DNA of 64,000 nucleotides. It comes from Candidatus Borrarchaeum weybense (GTDB taxonomy: Archaea > Asgardarchaeota > Sifarchaeia > Borrarchaeales > Borrarchaeaceae). Shown piece by piece: positions 43,428 through 52,183 of this stretch. How positions within the stretch are numbered: position 1 is the first letter of the stretch; every line of letters starts with the position of its first letter. The stretch spans positions 1,234,539-1,298,538 of the forward strand of contig JAHQJS010000004.1 of assembly GCA_019057385.1 (NCBI GenBank), given 5' to 3'. The notes below the pieces were generated by a model. That model made no database searches. It worked only from the letters and a program-made list of their open reading frames with translations, and had not been told where the DNA came from. The position numbers were made by a program, and so were the translations under genes.

Positions 43428-44927
43428 TCACCTCCAGACTTTTCCAACAATTTTCGAGATATCCTCACTTGTGATAATCCCCTGTACTTCATTTTCCAAG
43501 TTAACGACAGGTGCAGCAGAGATATCATGTATTTCCAAAGTTCTGGCAACCTCACCAATAGATTGTTCTGGATAGGCCACAATCACTTTTTTCGTAACTA
43601 CATTTGCAAGCTCATGTCTATTCGATGCGACAGCTTTTGCGAGGTCATAGGAAGTAACAATTCCGATTAGATGATTGTGAGCGTCGACAACAACAATGTG
43701 GTTAACATTTTGTTCAATAATTTTCTTGGCGACATCCTGAAGAGAATCAGCAAGATTACAGGTTGCAGCAGATTTCATAACATCCTTAACCAAAGGTTCC
43801 TTCTTTGTCAATTTCATTGGTTTGAACACTCGTTCAGTGGACAGACGTTCAACATATTGAGTAAGAAAGAACGTACCTTGCTCTATCCACTCCTTTAATG
43901 TGGCGGCAATCTCTCTTGCGTCCTTTAAACTAGAAATGGACGAAGTTTTCACAGTCTTTCCGTTTATTTCGATTTTTCCAGATTTAAGTTCTGCATATGA
44001 AACTTCTCGGAGCGTTGGTTTATTTCGTGGTTTTCCGTAGTCAGCCACATTAGTGGTAATTTTTTCATCACTCATACCCGTTGTTCTAGCAAGGTCAGTG
44101 TTTAAGATTGGAATTGGAATGCCTAATCCGACATACATAGATGTGCCGTATTTCGTAAAGGCTGCACCTTGGAGATATTTAGCATCCATTTGCTTGAGGT
44201 CACCTTTAACCATTATAGTTCCTAAACGTTGAGAGGGGTTATGTTGGGTCCCTTCACCAATGATGTAACCTATACCTCCACCAAGAAAGATTCTTGTTCC
44301 AATACCGATCGTTTGATAAGAGGGATCGTTATCTAATGGACTAAGACATCCTGATCCTGAATAGATTGCATTTTGTAAGTTCGGTAGAAGTTTTCCCATA
44401 TAAGTATAAAGAGTACTGCCGGCACTATTTGTTGCACAAGTATATCGCTGATACGCATTACGAGGATTACACAAAATTGCTTGATTTAAATCATCAATTG
44501 TGATTTCAGTGTCGATCAACTGTCCAGGATAGCAGTCAGTTGGATTGAAGGTAGCTTCGAGATGAATTGTTTTGCCTTTGAGTAGATCTTCAATAACATG
44601 CCCTCCACCATACTCGAAGGGTCGTGTTCTACTCATTTGAGTGACCCCTATATAGCAATCGACGGCAGCATTACCGTGATACGCCTCAACATCATTGAGA
44701 AAAACTTTGTTTAACTTTGTAGGGGGATCGGCATGACCAAAGTTGAAAAATGCCCCAGAACTACACATTGCACCAAAAGTTCCAGTCGTGACAACATCAA
44801 CCTCTTGAGCTGCAGTTTCTACACCATTCTGCTCCACAACTTTTATCATTTCTTCGGCTGTAAAGACAACAGCATCGCCACGAGCAATTTTATCATTAAT
44901 TTCATCGATAGTTCGAATAGTTGTCAG
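43428..44927 (-). CDS. DUF39/COG1900 homocysteine-forming protein with CBS pair (MA1821-like)
   Basis: About 499 residues: a DUF39 catalytic domain (VVTTGTFGAMCSSGAFFNFGH near the start, here split as TTGTFGAMCSSGAF and FNFGHADPP; PRNAYQRYTCATN; GGGIGYIIGEGTQHNP) and two C-terminal CBS motifs (about 380-495) likely sensing a nucleotide or SAM. The first ATG (44849) would cut off conserved residues RTIDEINDKIARGDAVVF and TAEEM. Upstream in frame there is no ATG, GTG or TTG, but CTG at 44927 lies 5 nt after GAGGTG, so it is the likely start. First gene of the homocysteine operon. Confidence 0.85.
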   Translation of the reverse strand: MTTIRTIDEINDKIARGDAVVFTAEEMIKVVEQNGVETAAQEVDVVTTGTFGAMCSSGAFFNFGHADPPTKLNKVFLNDVEAYHGNAAVDCYIGVTQMSRTRPFEYGGGHVIEDLLKGKTIHLEATFNPTDCYPGQLIDTEITIDDLNQAILCNPRNAYQRYTCATNSAGSTLYTYMGKLLPNLQNAIYSGSGCLSPLDNDPSYQTIGIGTRIFLGGGIGYIIGEGTQHNPSQRLGTIMVKGDLKQMDAKYLQGAAFTKYGTSMYVGLGIPIPILNTDLARTTGMSDEKITTNVADYGKPRNKPTLREVSYAELKSGKIEINGKTVKTSSISSLKDAREIAATLKEWIEQGTFFLTQYVERLSTERVFKPMKLTKKEPLVKDVMKSAATCNLADSLQDVAKKIIEQNVNHIVVVDAHNHLIGIVTSYDLAKAVASNRHELANVVTKKVIVAYPEQSIGEVARTLEIHDISAAPVVNLENEVQGIITSEDISKIVGKVWR

Positions 44928-45117
44928 AAAAACACCTCTGTCATATATTTTATCAGTAATATTTTTTGAAAGTAGAATGCTTTACGGTAATATTTCTCTT
45001 TTAAATGTTTCGCTCTAAAAAAAAGATAGCACTCGCTCAAATAAATTATCAAGAAAACGTCGTATGGGCTATATGATCCACATATGACAAGAAATCCGCT
45101 ATAAGAAAGAGAATTTG

Positions 45118-45510
45118 CTAAAAAAGTGTTTTTATCATTCTTTCCAGGAGTTTTTTCAAAAATTCCCGTTCGTTAGGTTTGATATTGGTAAGCATATTTT
45201 TCCATTTAGTTACTAGGCTTTCGTCAATACTTCTTGGTGAACAAAATTCTTTCTTACTGAGCGACAGGATATCTTCTAGGCTTTGAACACCAAATCGAAT
45301 TAATTCCTGAAGATAGTCCATACCATGAATACAATAATCATATTCAAAGCAATCATAACAAACTTCTCGCCTGTAATCATCCACAAAAAGAAATGTTCGT
45401 TGACAGAAGCTTTTATCACCTATCTTTAGTAACTTTGGGCATGGTTCATTAGAGCCCACACCAGTCAACCACTTTATTCTAAAAGCAGTTAATTCTGCTT
45501 CTACCAGCAT
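45118..45510 (-). CDS. Cys-rich hypothetical protein, 130 aa
   Basis: A small protein with a cysteine cluster between residues about 25 and 62: CPKLLKIGDKSFC, then VCYDCFEYDYCIHG, giving six to seven Cys in a zinc- or Fe-S-binding spacing. The rest is helical (SLEDILSLSKKEFC, EREFLKKLLERM). No family recognised. The promoter has a TATA-like box followed directly by a TGACAnTGTCA-type palindrome (45592-45604), the same arrangement as acr3, so it may be a metal- or thiol-stress gene. The GGGGAG site is very close to the ATG. Confidence 0.6.
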   Translation of the reverse strand: MLVEAELTAFRIKWLTGVGSNEPCPKLLKIGDKSFCQRTFLFVDDYRREVCYDCFEYDYCIHGMDYLQELIRFGVQSLEDILSLSKKEFCSPRSIDESLVTKWKNMLTNIKPNEREFLKKLLERMIKTLF

Positions 45511-45591
45511 TCTCCCCTCTGACCTTTCTAATAAAAAACTTCACAAACCTCTATATTATTGTATATTACATATTCGTAATTATTCAAAGAT

Positions 45592-45604
45592 ATGACAGTG
45601 TCGA
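45592..45604 (-). promoter_or_regulatory. TGACAnTGTCA operator, site 2 (Cys-rich gene)
   Basis: On the minus strand, TATAAATAT is followed at once by CGACACTGTCAT, one mismatch from the perfect core at 22207 and 60446. It lies 82 bp upstream of the start codon of the Cys-rich gene at 45118. Confidence 0.45.
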
Positions 45605-45758
45605 TATTTATACATATATTTCACGGCAGCCCCATCATTGATATATTGAGAGGATGATTTACAAATGTAAATTACCTGTTGGCTAAGAAAATGAGTTTAA
45701 AGAAACAGATCTGAAATTAAAAAAACAAACAAAAAAAAGTAGGACTTAAAAAAAGGAT

Positions 45759-46379
45759 TTATTCTTTCTTTTTCAGTTTTATAGTGCTATATGAAACCAG
45801 CCCTGCGACTGTGAATAACGCGATGAAGATCGTTCCTAGGCATCCTTTTGTTTTTAGTGTAGCATTTGTATAATCTAGTCTCGCAGTAGCGTCAATATTG
45901 TCTGAATTTGACTCGAAATCAAGTTCAAAAAGAATACCACAGCTCTTCTCGACCCAGACTTCAACATGACCATTTGAATCCGAACTATAACCATAAACCG
46001 CTTCGTAGGTGTTGCCTTTCCACTCGTAGTCTGTTGTACCCTGTCCTTTAAGTTTGGACGCTGGTAGGATCCAAGGAGAGATCTCGTCTTCATACACAAT
46101 TTTGTGCTCTTCTTCAGAGAACCCATAAAAACCACCAGCTAAGCCACTCGTGGACATGTTTATTGTTAACAATTTGCCCGTAATTTCGAGGACACGAATT
46201 TCTAAGTCTGCGTCAACCTGCACGCCATTGAGGATACCTGAGACTTCCCAAATCATCTTGTCGCCTACTACCAAGTCACCCCAGTAGTCATCTTGTGCCA
46301 TAACTGCGGTGTTTGCTGCCATGAATAATAAGCAAAAGCAAAGAAATCCCGTTGCGATCATTCGGTGTTTTTTATTCAT
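45759..46379 (-). CDS. Secreted protein with C-terminal membrane anchor, unknown
   Basis: A 206-residue protein: signal peptide (MIATGFLCFCLLFMAANTAVMA, shortened: FLCFCLLFMAANTAVMA), a beta-rich outer domain of about 140 residues starting QDDYWGDLVVGDKMIWEVSG, and a C-terminal helix GTIFIALFTVAGLV followed by KLKKKE. The WGDLVVGDKMIWEVS opening resembles many uncharacterised extracellular archaeal proteins. ATG has AAGGTGAG upstream. Function unknown. Confidence 0.7.
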   Translation of the reverse strand: MNKKHRMIATGFLCFCLLFMAANTAVMAQDDYWGDLVVGDKMIWEVSGILNGVQVDADLEIRVLEITGKLLTINMSTSGLAGGFYGFSEEEHKIVYEDEISPWILPASKLKGQGTTDYEWKGNTYEAVYGYSSDSNGHVEVWVEKSCGILFELDFESNSDNIDATARLDYTNATLKTKGCLGTIFIALFTVAGLVSYSTIKLKKKE

Positions 46380-46550
46380 AAGTCTCTCACCTTGGTAAAA
46401 ACCGCACTCTTCATAAAAAAACCTTTCTAGCTTTGTATGTTTGTCAGCATATTATTGTTGAAGTGATTTTCGAAAGAGTTATTGAACATGGTAATCTTTA
46501 TGAAAAAAAGAAACACTATTATGTACAAATCAAATTGAGGAGGACCAAAT

Positions 46551-47426
46551 TTGAGTGATGAATTTAGTGTAGATGATATTAAGGAAGAGGAGGATGAACC
46601 AGAAGAAGAAAAGTTCGAAGCCGAGGAGATTGTTATAAACCTTTGGCGGACTTCGCTGCATGGTGCTGAAATAGGCTTAAAAAGAGAAATAGAACGAGCG
46701 GCAAAAAGTCGCCAGTTTACAAAAGAAATGGAGGAAACAGGAGACATTACTTTTAAAGATAAGAATAGAAAAGAAATCGTAGGGATAAACTTAGGCTTCT
46801 TTAATACTGATGGAAATAGTCCTCTCGGAAAAAAATATGGCAAAGATGCGGATAAGAACCGTCGAATAGTTGTCAAGACCTTTTCAGCTCTTACAGAAGG
46901 CGGCGGTGGAAGATGGACTGGTAGTATCGAACAGTCTTTAACAGAGTCTCTGGTGTTATCAGCAGGAGAGCGTGATGCATTACCTGCGTTTATTGTCAAT
47001 ATTCCTGGTTACGATTTCCTGACGCGCATTGTTCGGTCTCACACAATGACAGGACAACGCTACGTATTCCCTTTAATAGACGAAAAAACAAACGAAACAC
47101 GAATATTCGAGATCAGTGCGGCTAGAATGGCTCTTGGTTCTGATTTTAAAGTTAAAGAGGTCGCCACAGGAAAAAAAGTTGCAGATATTGACGGAAAACT
47201 GCTTGATTTTGGTGGAAAGTGGAACATCAAACTGAAGGACAAAGAATTATATGCTAATAGAATATTTCGACGCATACTTATTCTATTTACTTGCGTCACC
47301 AAGTGGCTACCAGAAGCAAATGAAACACTTCAAAAACTTCTTAAAGCCCTTAAAAAAGGATACAAATTTGACCCTACAGGAAATGAGATTTCATTATTCC
47401 GTAATCCGCGTCGACTCAGAAGATAA
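46551..47426 (+). CDS. Hypothetical protein with possible LURP-one/tubby-like domain
   Basis: A 291-residue protein starting at TTG behind GAGGAGG. The first 30 residues are an acidic stretch (KEEEDEPEEEKFEAEE). The second half alternates strands in a way reminiscent of the LURP-one/tubby C-terminal beta-barrel: IFEISAARMALGSDFKVKE, VADIDGKLLDFGGKWNIKL, ending in a hydrophobic helix ILILFTCVTKWLPE and a basic tail (RNPRRLRR). Such barrels bind phosphoinositides or act as scramblases in eukaryotes. This assignment is weak; the N-terminal half is not recognised. Confidence 0.5.
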   Translation: MSDEFSVDDIKEEEDEPEEEKFEAEEIVINLWRTSLHGAEIGLKREIERAAKSRQFTKEMEETGDITFKDKNRKEIVGINLGFFNTDGNSPLGKKYGKDADKNRRIVVKTFSALTEGGGGRWTGSIEQSLTESLVLSAGERDALPAFIVNIPGYDFLTRIVRSHTMTGQRYVFPLIDEKTNETRIFEISAARMALGSDFKVKEVATGKKVADIDGKLLDFGGKWNIKLKDKELYANRIFRRILILFTCVTKWLPEANETLQKLLKALKKGYKFDPTGNEISLFRNPRRLRR

Positions 47427-47472
47427 GTTGTATAGCTTTTTAGCACTACTCAAACCAAAGTTTGAGCCTTTC

Positions 47473-47522
47473 TATTCTTTTCTTTTCTATTCTTTTCTCT
47501 TCTATTCTTTTCTCTTCTATTC
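47473..47522 (+). repeat. 15-bp tandem repeat, pyrimidine-rich
   Basis: Three copies and a third of TATTCTTTTCTCTTC (the first with one change), all pyrimidine on the plus strand apart from one A. It sits 45 bp after the previous gene and could act as a U-rich transcription terminator or be a slippage-prone tract. Confidence 0.7.
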
Positions 47523-47695
47523 AATTTAACTTTGTTCCTAACACAACACAATGTAATGGTTAAGGGTTAATCTGCAGATTAGGCAGATATATGAGAAACT
47601 TGATAAGTGTTAAATCTTAAAACGAAACCACATCTATTTATTTTAAAATTCTAGAAAAATCAGTAAAATACAATGCTATGAATGGTTGCGTTTAA

Positions 47696-48793
47696 ATGAG
47701 TGAAAAGTGGCGATTAATAGATCTTGGAAAGGTTGAATATTTAACTTCCCAGACAGTATATCATGCTGTAGCGTTGGCAAGAAGTGAAGGCGTCGTTGAT
47801 GATACGCTTCTCTTTTGCTACCCTGACAGACCATTTGTTTGTTTAGGCTATCATCAAGAGATTGAAAAAGAAGTTCGAGTCGATTTTTGCAAGAAAACCA
47901 ATATTCCTATTGTGCGACGTGTAATTGGCGGAGGCACTGTTTTATTGGATGATGGGCAATTCTTTTTCCAAGTCATGGTCTCGCGAAAAAACCCAAAAAT
48001 TCCGCTTACAATTGCCGGAGCGTATAAAACGTTACTTGAAGCTCCAGTACTCACCTATCGCGATTTAGGGATATCTGCGGAATACAAACCCATTAATGAT
48101 ATAGAAGTCCACGATAAGAAAATTTCCGGGAATGGCGCAGGGCAAGTTGAAGAAACAACAGTTCTGACAGGTAACATCATCCTAGATTTCAATTATGATT
48201 TAATGACCCAGATCTTCAAAGTACCGAGCGAAAAATTTCGCGATAAGATCTCAAAGAGTCTACGAGAACGTCTTACAACGTGTAAGAAAGAGTTGGGAGA
48301 ATTCCCAGATAGGAATCTCGTCAAAGAACTTTTAATAAAGAATTTTGAAAAAACCCTTGACATTCAACTCATACCTGATGAATTAACAGAACGTGAAAAT
48401 GAACTGTTACAGAATTTAAACGAAGAATACAAAACGGAAGAATGGGTGTATGCACCGAGTCATAGACGTCCTGAATTGTACGAAAAGAGGAAGGTAAAAA
48501 TTAGCGGTGGAGTACATATCTTCGAAACTGTCTACAAGTCACCAGGAGGCTTGATTCGGATCACAGGAGAATTGACCGATGATGAGATAATTAAAGATAT
48601 TCTCATGTCAGGTGATTTTTGGTTTTTTCCCGCAGAACGTCTTCAAGATCTAGAAAACGCAATCATTGGGCATCCTGTAAACGAATCCAAGTTATTTGAG
48701 GTTATTTCACAATTCTTTACAAAGTATAGTATTGAGTCTCCTGGCACCTCCCCCGAAGATATTGTTAAGGCAATTATTCTAGGTACTAGCTAG
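47696..48793 (+). CDS. lplA: Lipoate-protein ligase A with fused C-terminal (LplB-like) domain
   Basis: A 365-residue BPL/LplA protein. Lipoate-site motifs are RRVIGGGTVLLDD near residue 80, the catalytic Lys in HDKKISGNGAG near 142 and TGNIILDF. Residues about 265-350 (KISGGVHIFETVYKSPGG, LMSGDFWFFPAERLQDLE) match the accessory domain that in Thermoplasma is a separate protein, LplB. It activates lipoate with ATP and attaches it to acyltransferase or glycine-cleavage H proteins, none of which is in view. The stop codon lies in a CTAG tandem tract. Confidence 0.85.
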   Translation: MSEKWRLIDLGKVEYLTSQTVYHAVALARSEGVVDDTLLFCYPDRPFVCLGYHQEIEKEVRVDFCKKTNIPIVRRVIGGGTVLLDDGQFFFQVMVSRKNPKIPLTIAGAYKTLLEAPVLTYRDLGISAEYKPINDIEVHDKKISGNGAGQVEETTVLTGNIILDFNYDLMTQIFKVPSEKFRDKISKSLRERLTTCKKELGEFPDRNLVKELLIKNFEKTLDIQLIPDELTERENELLQNLNEEYKTEEWVYAPSHRRPELYEKRKVKISGGVHIFETVYKSPGGLIRITGELTDDEIIKDILMSGDFWFFPAERLQDLENAIIGHPVNESKLFEVISQFFTKYSIESPGTSPEDIVKAIILGTS

Positions 48794-48830
48794 CTAGCTA
48801 CACAAGTCATAGAGTTATATGAAAAAAGGC

Positions 48831-49112
48831 TTAGTCCCCTTCTTCAGGATAAAACTCTAGCATGGATCGATAATAATCTTCCATTTCTTCTTTCATTAAC
48901 TCTTTATCCTTCTTTCCAAGTTTTTTTGGCCCTTCTACAACGATTATTTCATCTTTTGGAGTATGTTCTATTTTCCAAACTACCTTATAATCATTGGCTG
49001 TTTTTTTCTTTGGTTTCTGCTCAAATCCGCAATGAGGACAATAGAAAACTGTTTTACTTTTTTGTTTCTTTGGCATTAGGAGGCCTTCGCACTTTGGACA
49101 GAATTCCAACAT
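48831..49112 (-). CDS. RPB9/TFS-type zinc-ribbon protein lacking the catalytic C-terminal ribbon
   Basis: A 93-residue protein. Its N-terminus, EFCPKCEGLLMPKKQK and FYCPHCGFEQKPKKK, is the RPB9/TFS N-terminal zinc ribbon that docks on RNA polymerase. Archaeal TFS has a second ribbon with an acidic DE hairpin that stimulates transcript cleavage; here this is replaced by a charged tail with a beta strand pair (YKVVWKIEHTPKDEIIVVEG) and acidic helix. So it may bind polymerase without cleavage activity. ATG has GAGTGGGG upstream; a longer frame to 49217 has no site. Confidence 0.75.
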   Translation of the reverse strand: MLEFCPKCEGLLMPKKQKSKTVFYCPHCGFEQKPKKKTANDYKVVWKIEHTPKDEIIVVEGPKKLGKKDKELMKEEMEDYYRSMLEFYPEEGD

Positions 49113-49457
49113 TCCCCACTCCAAATTCTTCGTGATCCACGATATTTGAGTCGTCTTTTTGATGTCATTTTTTGGTGGAAATAATAGGAATAACTTGAAG
49201 TGAAAATATACATACATTCCGTGTATATATTTCTTTCTATTTCAAAAGAGCAATACAATGCATTCAAAAAGATATCGTCCCTTAGAGTGGTGGAGATAAT
49301 CACAGTTGAGATATATTGACTTCATTCATCGAAAAACATTCTCTGTGATATTGACAAAAAGATAATGATTACAAATCACTAAATTTAAAAACCTGATTTT
49401 TATCGCTGCGATCTGAAGTATAAGTGCCTTGTAGTAAACCGTAAATAAGCTATTTTG
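49113..49457. other. Intergenic region
   Basis: About 345 bp of AT-rich DNA between two leftward genes. It holds TATA-like runs near 49222-49240 and a purine-rich stretch, but no convincing gene or repeat. Confidence 0.45.
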
Positions 49458-50381
49458 TTACTTGTTTTTACAAGTTGTTTTAAGATAGGATAGCAGCAGT
49501 GGCATTACCATCGTAGCATCTGCTGTTACAGTTGTGTATTCAGCGGTTTTATTGACCTTTCCCCATGAAATCGCCTCGTCTAGTGAGGCACCCGATAAAC
49601 CTCCAGGCTCAGGTCGATCCATTGTTATTTGAATAGCATAACTTAGACTACTTGGAGAAAACTGCATTGCTTGGAATAAATAATTCTTTGGAACTCCTCC
49701 TCCGATAATACAGCAACCTGCAACCTTTGCATCCCAGGCAGTGTCAATCATATTTTTTAAGTCTTGAAATTGATTGAAATTGGTTTCTGGGAAAGCAAAT
49801 AAAACTTGTATCGCAAGTCCACAATCGGTAAAGGCAGGGCAATAAATAGGTATCTTTTTCTTTGCACAGACTTTTAAGATTGAATGAGGATGATTTGGTA
49901 ATTGATCACCAAGATACCAAAGGAAATCTTTAACGGAAATAATAGGCTCAAAACTTAGAGTTTTTATGAACTCCTCCATTGATTCATAAACCTTAGTGGG
50001 CATATAAACATCGTAGATTCTGCTTATTTTCTTATTAAAAAGGTCTTCATCTCGTTGTTTAGTATCTCCTTGAAGATGAGGAAATCCCAATGTTTCTGCT
50101 ATATCATGAGTTAAATTGGCACCGGTTGTAATAAGAATGTCAATAAATCCCAAATTAAGCATATCATGAATGATTTTTTGCATTCCTGCGGGAACCATTG
50201 CCCCTGCAAGCGAAAAAAACTTGACACATCCCTCTGTTTTAACCATTTTTTCATATATTTTACAGGCTCTCGCTAATCTCCTAGCATTAAATGCAGTTTC
50301 ATCTAGATTATCCATTAATTCCTTCAAAGTTTGATCTTGCTTAACATCAACTTGTTTGACTTTCTTATACATTTTTTTCAT
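49458..50381 (-). CDS. dys: Deoxyhypusine synthase
   Basis: A 307-residue NAD-dependent enzyme that transfers the aminobutyl group of spermidine to a lysine of aIF5A. Family blocks: FFSLAGAMVPAGM (about 56-68), ITTGANLTHDIAETLG, PIYCPAFTDCGLA, VAGCCIIGGGVPKNYLFQ and the active-site Lys segment SWGKVNKTAEYTTVTADATM in part (ISWGKVNKTAEYTTV). Its presence fixes the genome as archaeal/eukaryotic type. Monocistronic, ATG start. Confidence 0.95.
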   Translation of the reverse strand: MKKMYKKVKQVDVKQDQTLKELMDNLDETAFNARRLARACKIYEKMVKTEGCVKFFSLAGAMVPAGMQKIIHDMLNLGFIDILITTGANLTHDIAETLGFPHLQGDTKQRDEDLFNKKISRIYDVYMPTKVYESMEEFIKTLSFEPIISVKDFLWYLGDQLPNHPHSILKVCAKKKIPIYCPAFTDCGLAIQVLFAFPETNFNQFQDLKNMIDTAWDAKVAGCCIIGGGVPKNYLFQAMQFSPSSLSYAIQITMDRPEPGGLSGASLDEAISWGKVNKTAEYTTVTADATMVMPLLLSYLKTTCKNK

Positions 50382-50592
50382 TCCTTTTTCGGTTTTTATA
50401 AGTCAACGTCTGGATAAAGAATTCAATAATTCAATTTTCAGAGTTGTTAGACATAAGTTTAAGTTTATCGGCGGGAAATATGGCAAAAAATATGTACTAA
50501 GATTTAAGTACAAGTCCATTGATACTAGTGCAAAAACTTGCTTAACATTCAGAAATTCAACATATAGGAAAATAAATTTGGTATGAGGAAAA

Positions 50593-51006
50593 ATGAATTG
50601 GTCAAATATAGGAAGAATCGGTTTTGGGTTAGGTTATCTTGTTGCAGCAATCTTCAATCTTATTGTAACTCTTCGCACCCATCAAATACTCTGGGATTTT
50701 TTCATTGAGAATGCACACCTCTCCTTTTACAAAGATATTCTAGTAAACTTTATAATCCCAAATGGAATCCTCGTCATTATAATTACTGTTATTTTTGAAA
50801 TAATTTTAGGAGTTTTAGTTCTTAACAAATTGGTATTAGTAAGGATAGGTCTAATATTCGGCATACTTTGGGTCATATTTCTTATACCAATCCTACCCTT
50901 AGGCCCAGAAATGTTAACTAATATAATCCTAGCTGCAGTACAAGCTATTCTTCTCAGAAAAGAATATGAGACCACTTTTCTTGAGATGCTACGCGAACGT
51001 TTCTAG
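50593..51006 (+). CDS. Small membrane protein, 137 aa
   Basis: Four predicted helices: GFGLGYLVAAIFNLIVTL, ILVNFIIPNGILVIII continuing into FEIILGVLVL, IGLIFGILWVIFLIPIL, and NIILAAVQAILL. The pattern is DoxX-like but lacks clear landmarks. ATG has GAGGAAAA upstream. No partner gene; function unknown. Confidence 0.55.
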   Translation: MNWSNIGRIGFGLGYLVAAIFNLIVTLRTHQILWDFFIENAHLSFYKDILVNFIIPNGILVIIITVIFEIILGVLVLNKLVLVRIGLIFGILWVIFLIPILPLGPEMLTNIILAAVQAILLRKEYETTFLEMLRERF

Positions 51007-51081
51007 CCATATAAGCACAAAAATATGCCACTTGCACGGCATTTTCTTAGAAAATATCATTTGTACAGTTTATGTATTATA

Positions 51082-52137
51082 CTAGTGTTTTCGATCCAAA
51101 AGAGTATCAGCTAAAGTGAAAAGTGTTTTTTTCGCATGTGAATCAGGAAAAAATTTCAGGCTATCTTTAGCCAAATTTACAAATTTAGTAACTTTATATT
51201 TTGCCACTTTAGGTGCATCAGTCATTTGAATGATATGACCTGCTTCTGTTATCTCTTCTTCGCTAATTTTATCTGTTTGGAGTATTTCTAATAATCTGCG
51301 TTTGTATGGCTCAGATAGTTGGTTTAAAGCATATAAAATTACAAAATTGCCCAACTTGTGTTCGATAATATCTTTTCTATGTTCTTTTCCAAATTGTTGA
51401 CTATTTCCAAATATATCAAGATAGTCGTCAGAAATCTGAAGAGCAATTCCCGCGTTCATTCCAAATTGCTTTGCTGCCGCAACATATTCATTATTTCCAT
51501 TTACGCAAACTACTCCTGCTTCACATGCTGCACTAACCAATGCGCCCGTTTTGTTTTTACATAAAGTAAAATAGTCATCTATGGTTGCATCTTGAAGGCG
51601 ATTTTTTATTAGATATTCATTATTTCGTCCAGTCTGTTCAAGAAGGATATCTAGTCGTTCACCAATAAGCATTCTCTGCATAGCACGAGAGAAAACCTTC
51701 TGAATTTTAGTTGGATATTCGGTTTTTTGAGCGGCTAAAACTATCGCTTCTCGATATTTCATGGCAATTAATACGGCGATAGGCATACCAAATTTGACCC
51801 ATGAAGTGGGCTGGTTTCGTCTAAGAATAGATCGATCAATAATATCATCAATTATTAGTGAATGAGTATGAATTAATTCTATTCCAGCCGCAGCATAAAT
51901 TGTAGACTCAAGTTTGCCACCTGCGGCATCACTAAAAGTCATAGTTAATAATGGGCGTAGGCGTTTCCCTCCTGTCTGAACCTGATATTTAACAGCATCA
52001 TAAAAATCTGGATTCGTTTCTTTTTGTAATAAATCTAACATAACCTCGCCAATGAGGTTTCTCCATTCCTCCATGGTATCACTCGATACTGTATCTAATA
52101 TCTCGCTATCGTTTTTTCCTTCGATTATTCCTTGCAA
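51082..52137 (-). CDS. Polyprenyl (geranylgeranyl-type) diphosphate synthase
   Basis: A 351-residue trans-isoprenyl diphosphate synthase. First Asp-rich motif IIDDIIDRSILRRNQPT (DDxxD), preceded by GGKRLRPLL for diphosphate binding; second motif ISDDYLDIFG. It condenses IPP with allylic diphosphates to make C15-C20 or longer chains for archaeal lipids or quinone tails. The residues before the first motif (LIHTHSLI) lack bulky chain-stoppers immediately at -5, so chain length is uncertain. Starts at TTG. First of a same-strand lipid/quinone cluster that continues to geranylgeranyl reductase. Confidence 0.9.
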   Translation of the reverse strand: MQGIIEGKNDSEILDTVSSDTMEEWRNLIGEVMLDLLQKETNPDFYDAVKYQVQTGGKRLRPLLTMTFSDAAGGKLESTIYAAAGIELIHTHSLIIDDIIDRSILRRNQPTSWVKFGMPIAVLIAMKYREAIVLAAQKTEYPTKIQKVFSRAMQRMLIGERLDILLEQTGRNNEYLIKNRLQDATIDDYFTLCKNKTGALVSAACEAGVVCVNGNNEYVAAAKQFGMNAGIALQISDDYLDIFGNSQQFGKEHRKDIIEHKLGNFVILYALNQLSEPYKRRLLEILQTDKISEEEITEAGHIIQMTDAPKVAKYKVTKFVNLAKDSLKFFPDSHAKKTLFTLADTLLDRKH

Positions 52138-52183
52138 TGCTATCGAAACCTCTATGTTAGCCCTTATTTTAATATTATATAGT

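Noticed and set aside
47251..47529. A 92-codon frame running into the 15-bp repeat
   Set aside because: Overlaps the real gene in another frame and its end is only the tandem repeat.
50356..50586. A 76-codon rightward frame upstream of the small membrane protein
   Set aside because: Starts inside the deoxyhypusine synthase gene and lacks a ribosome binding site.
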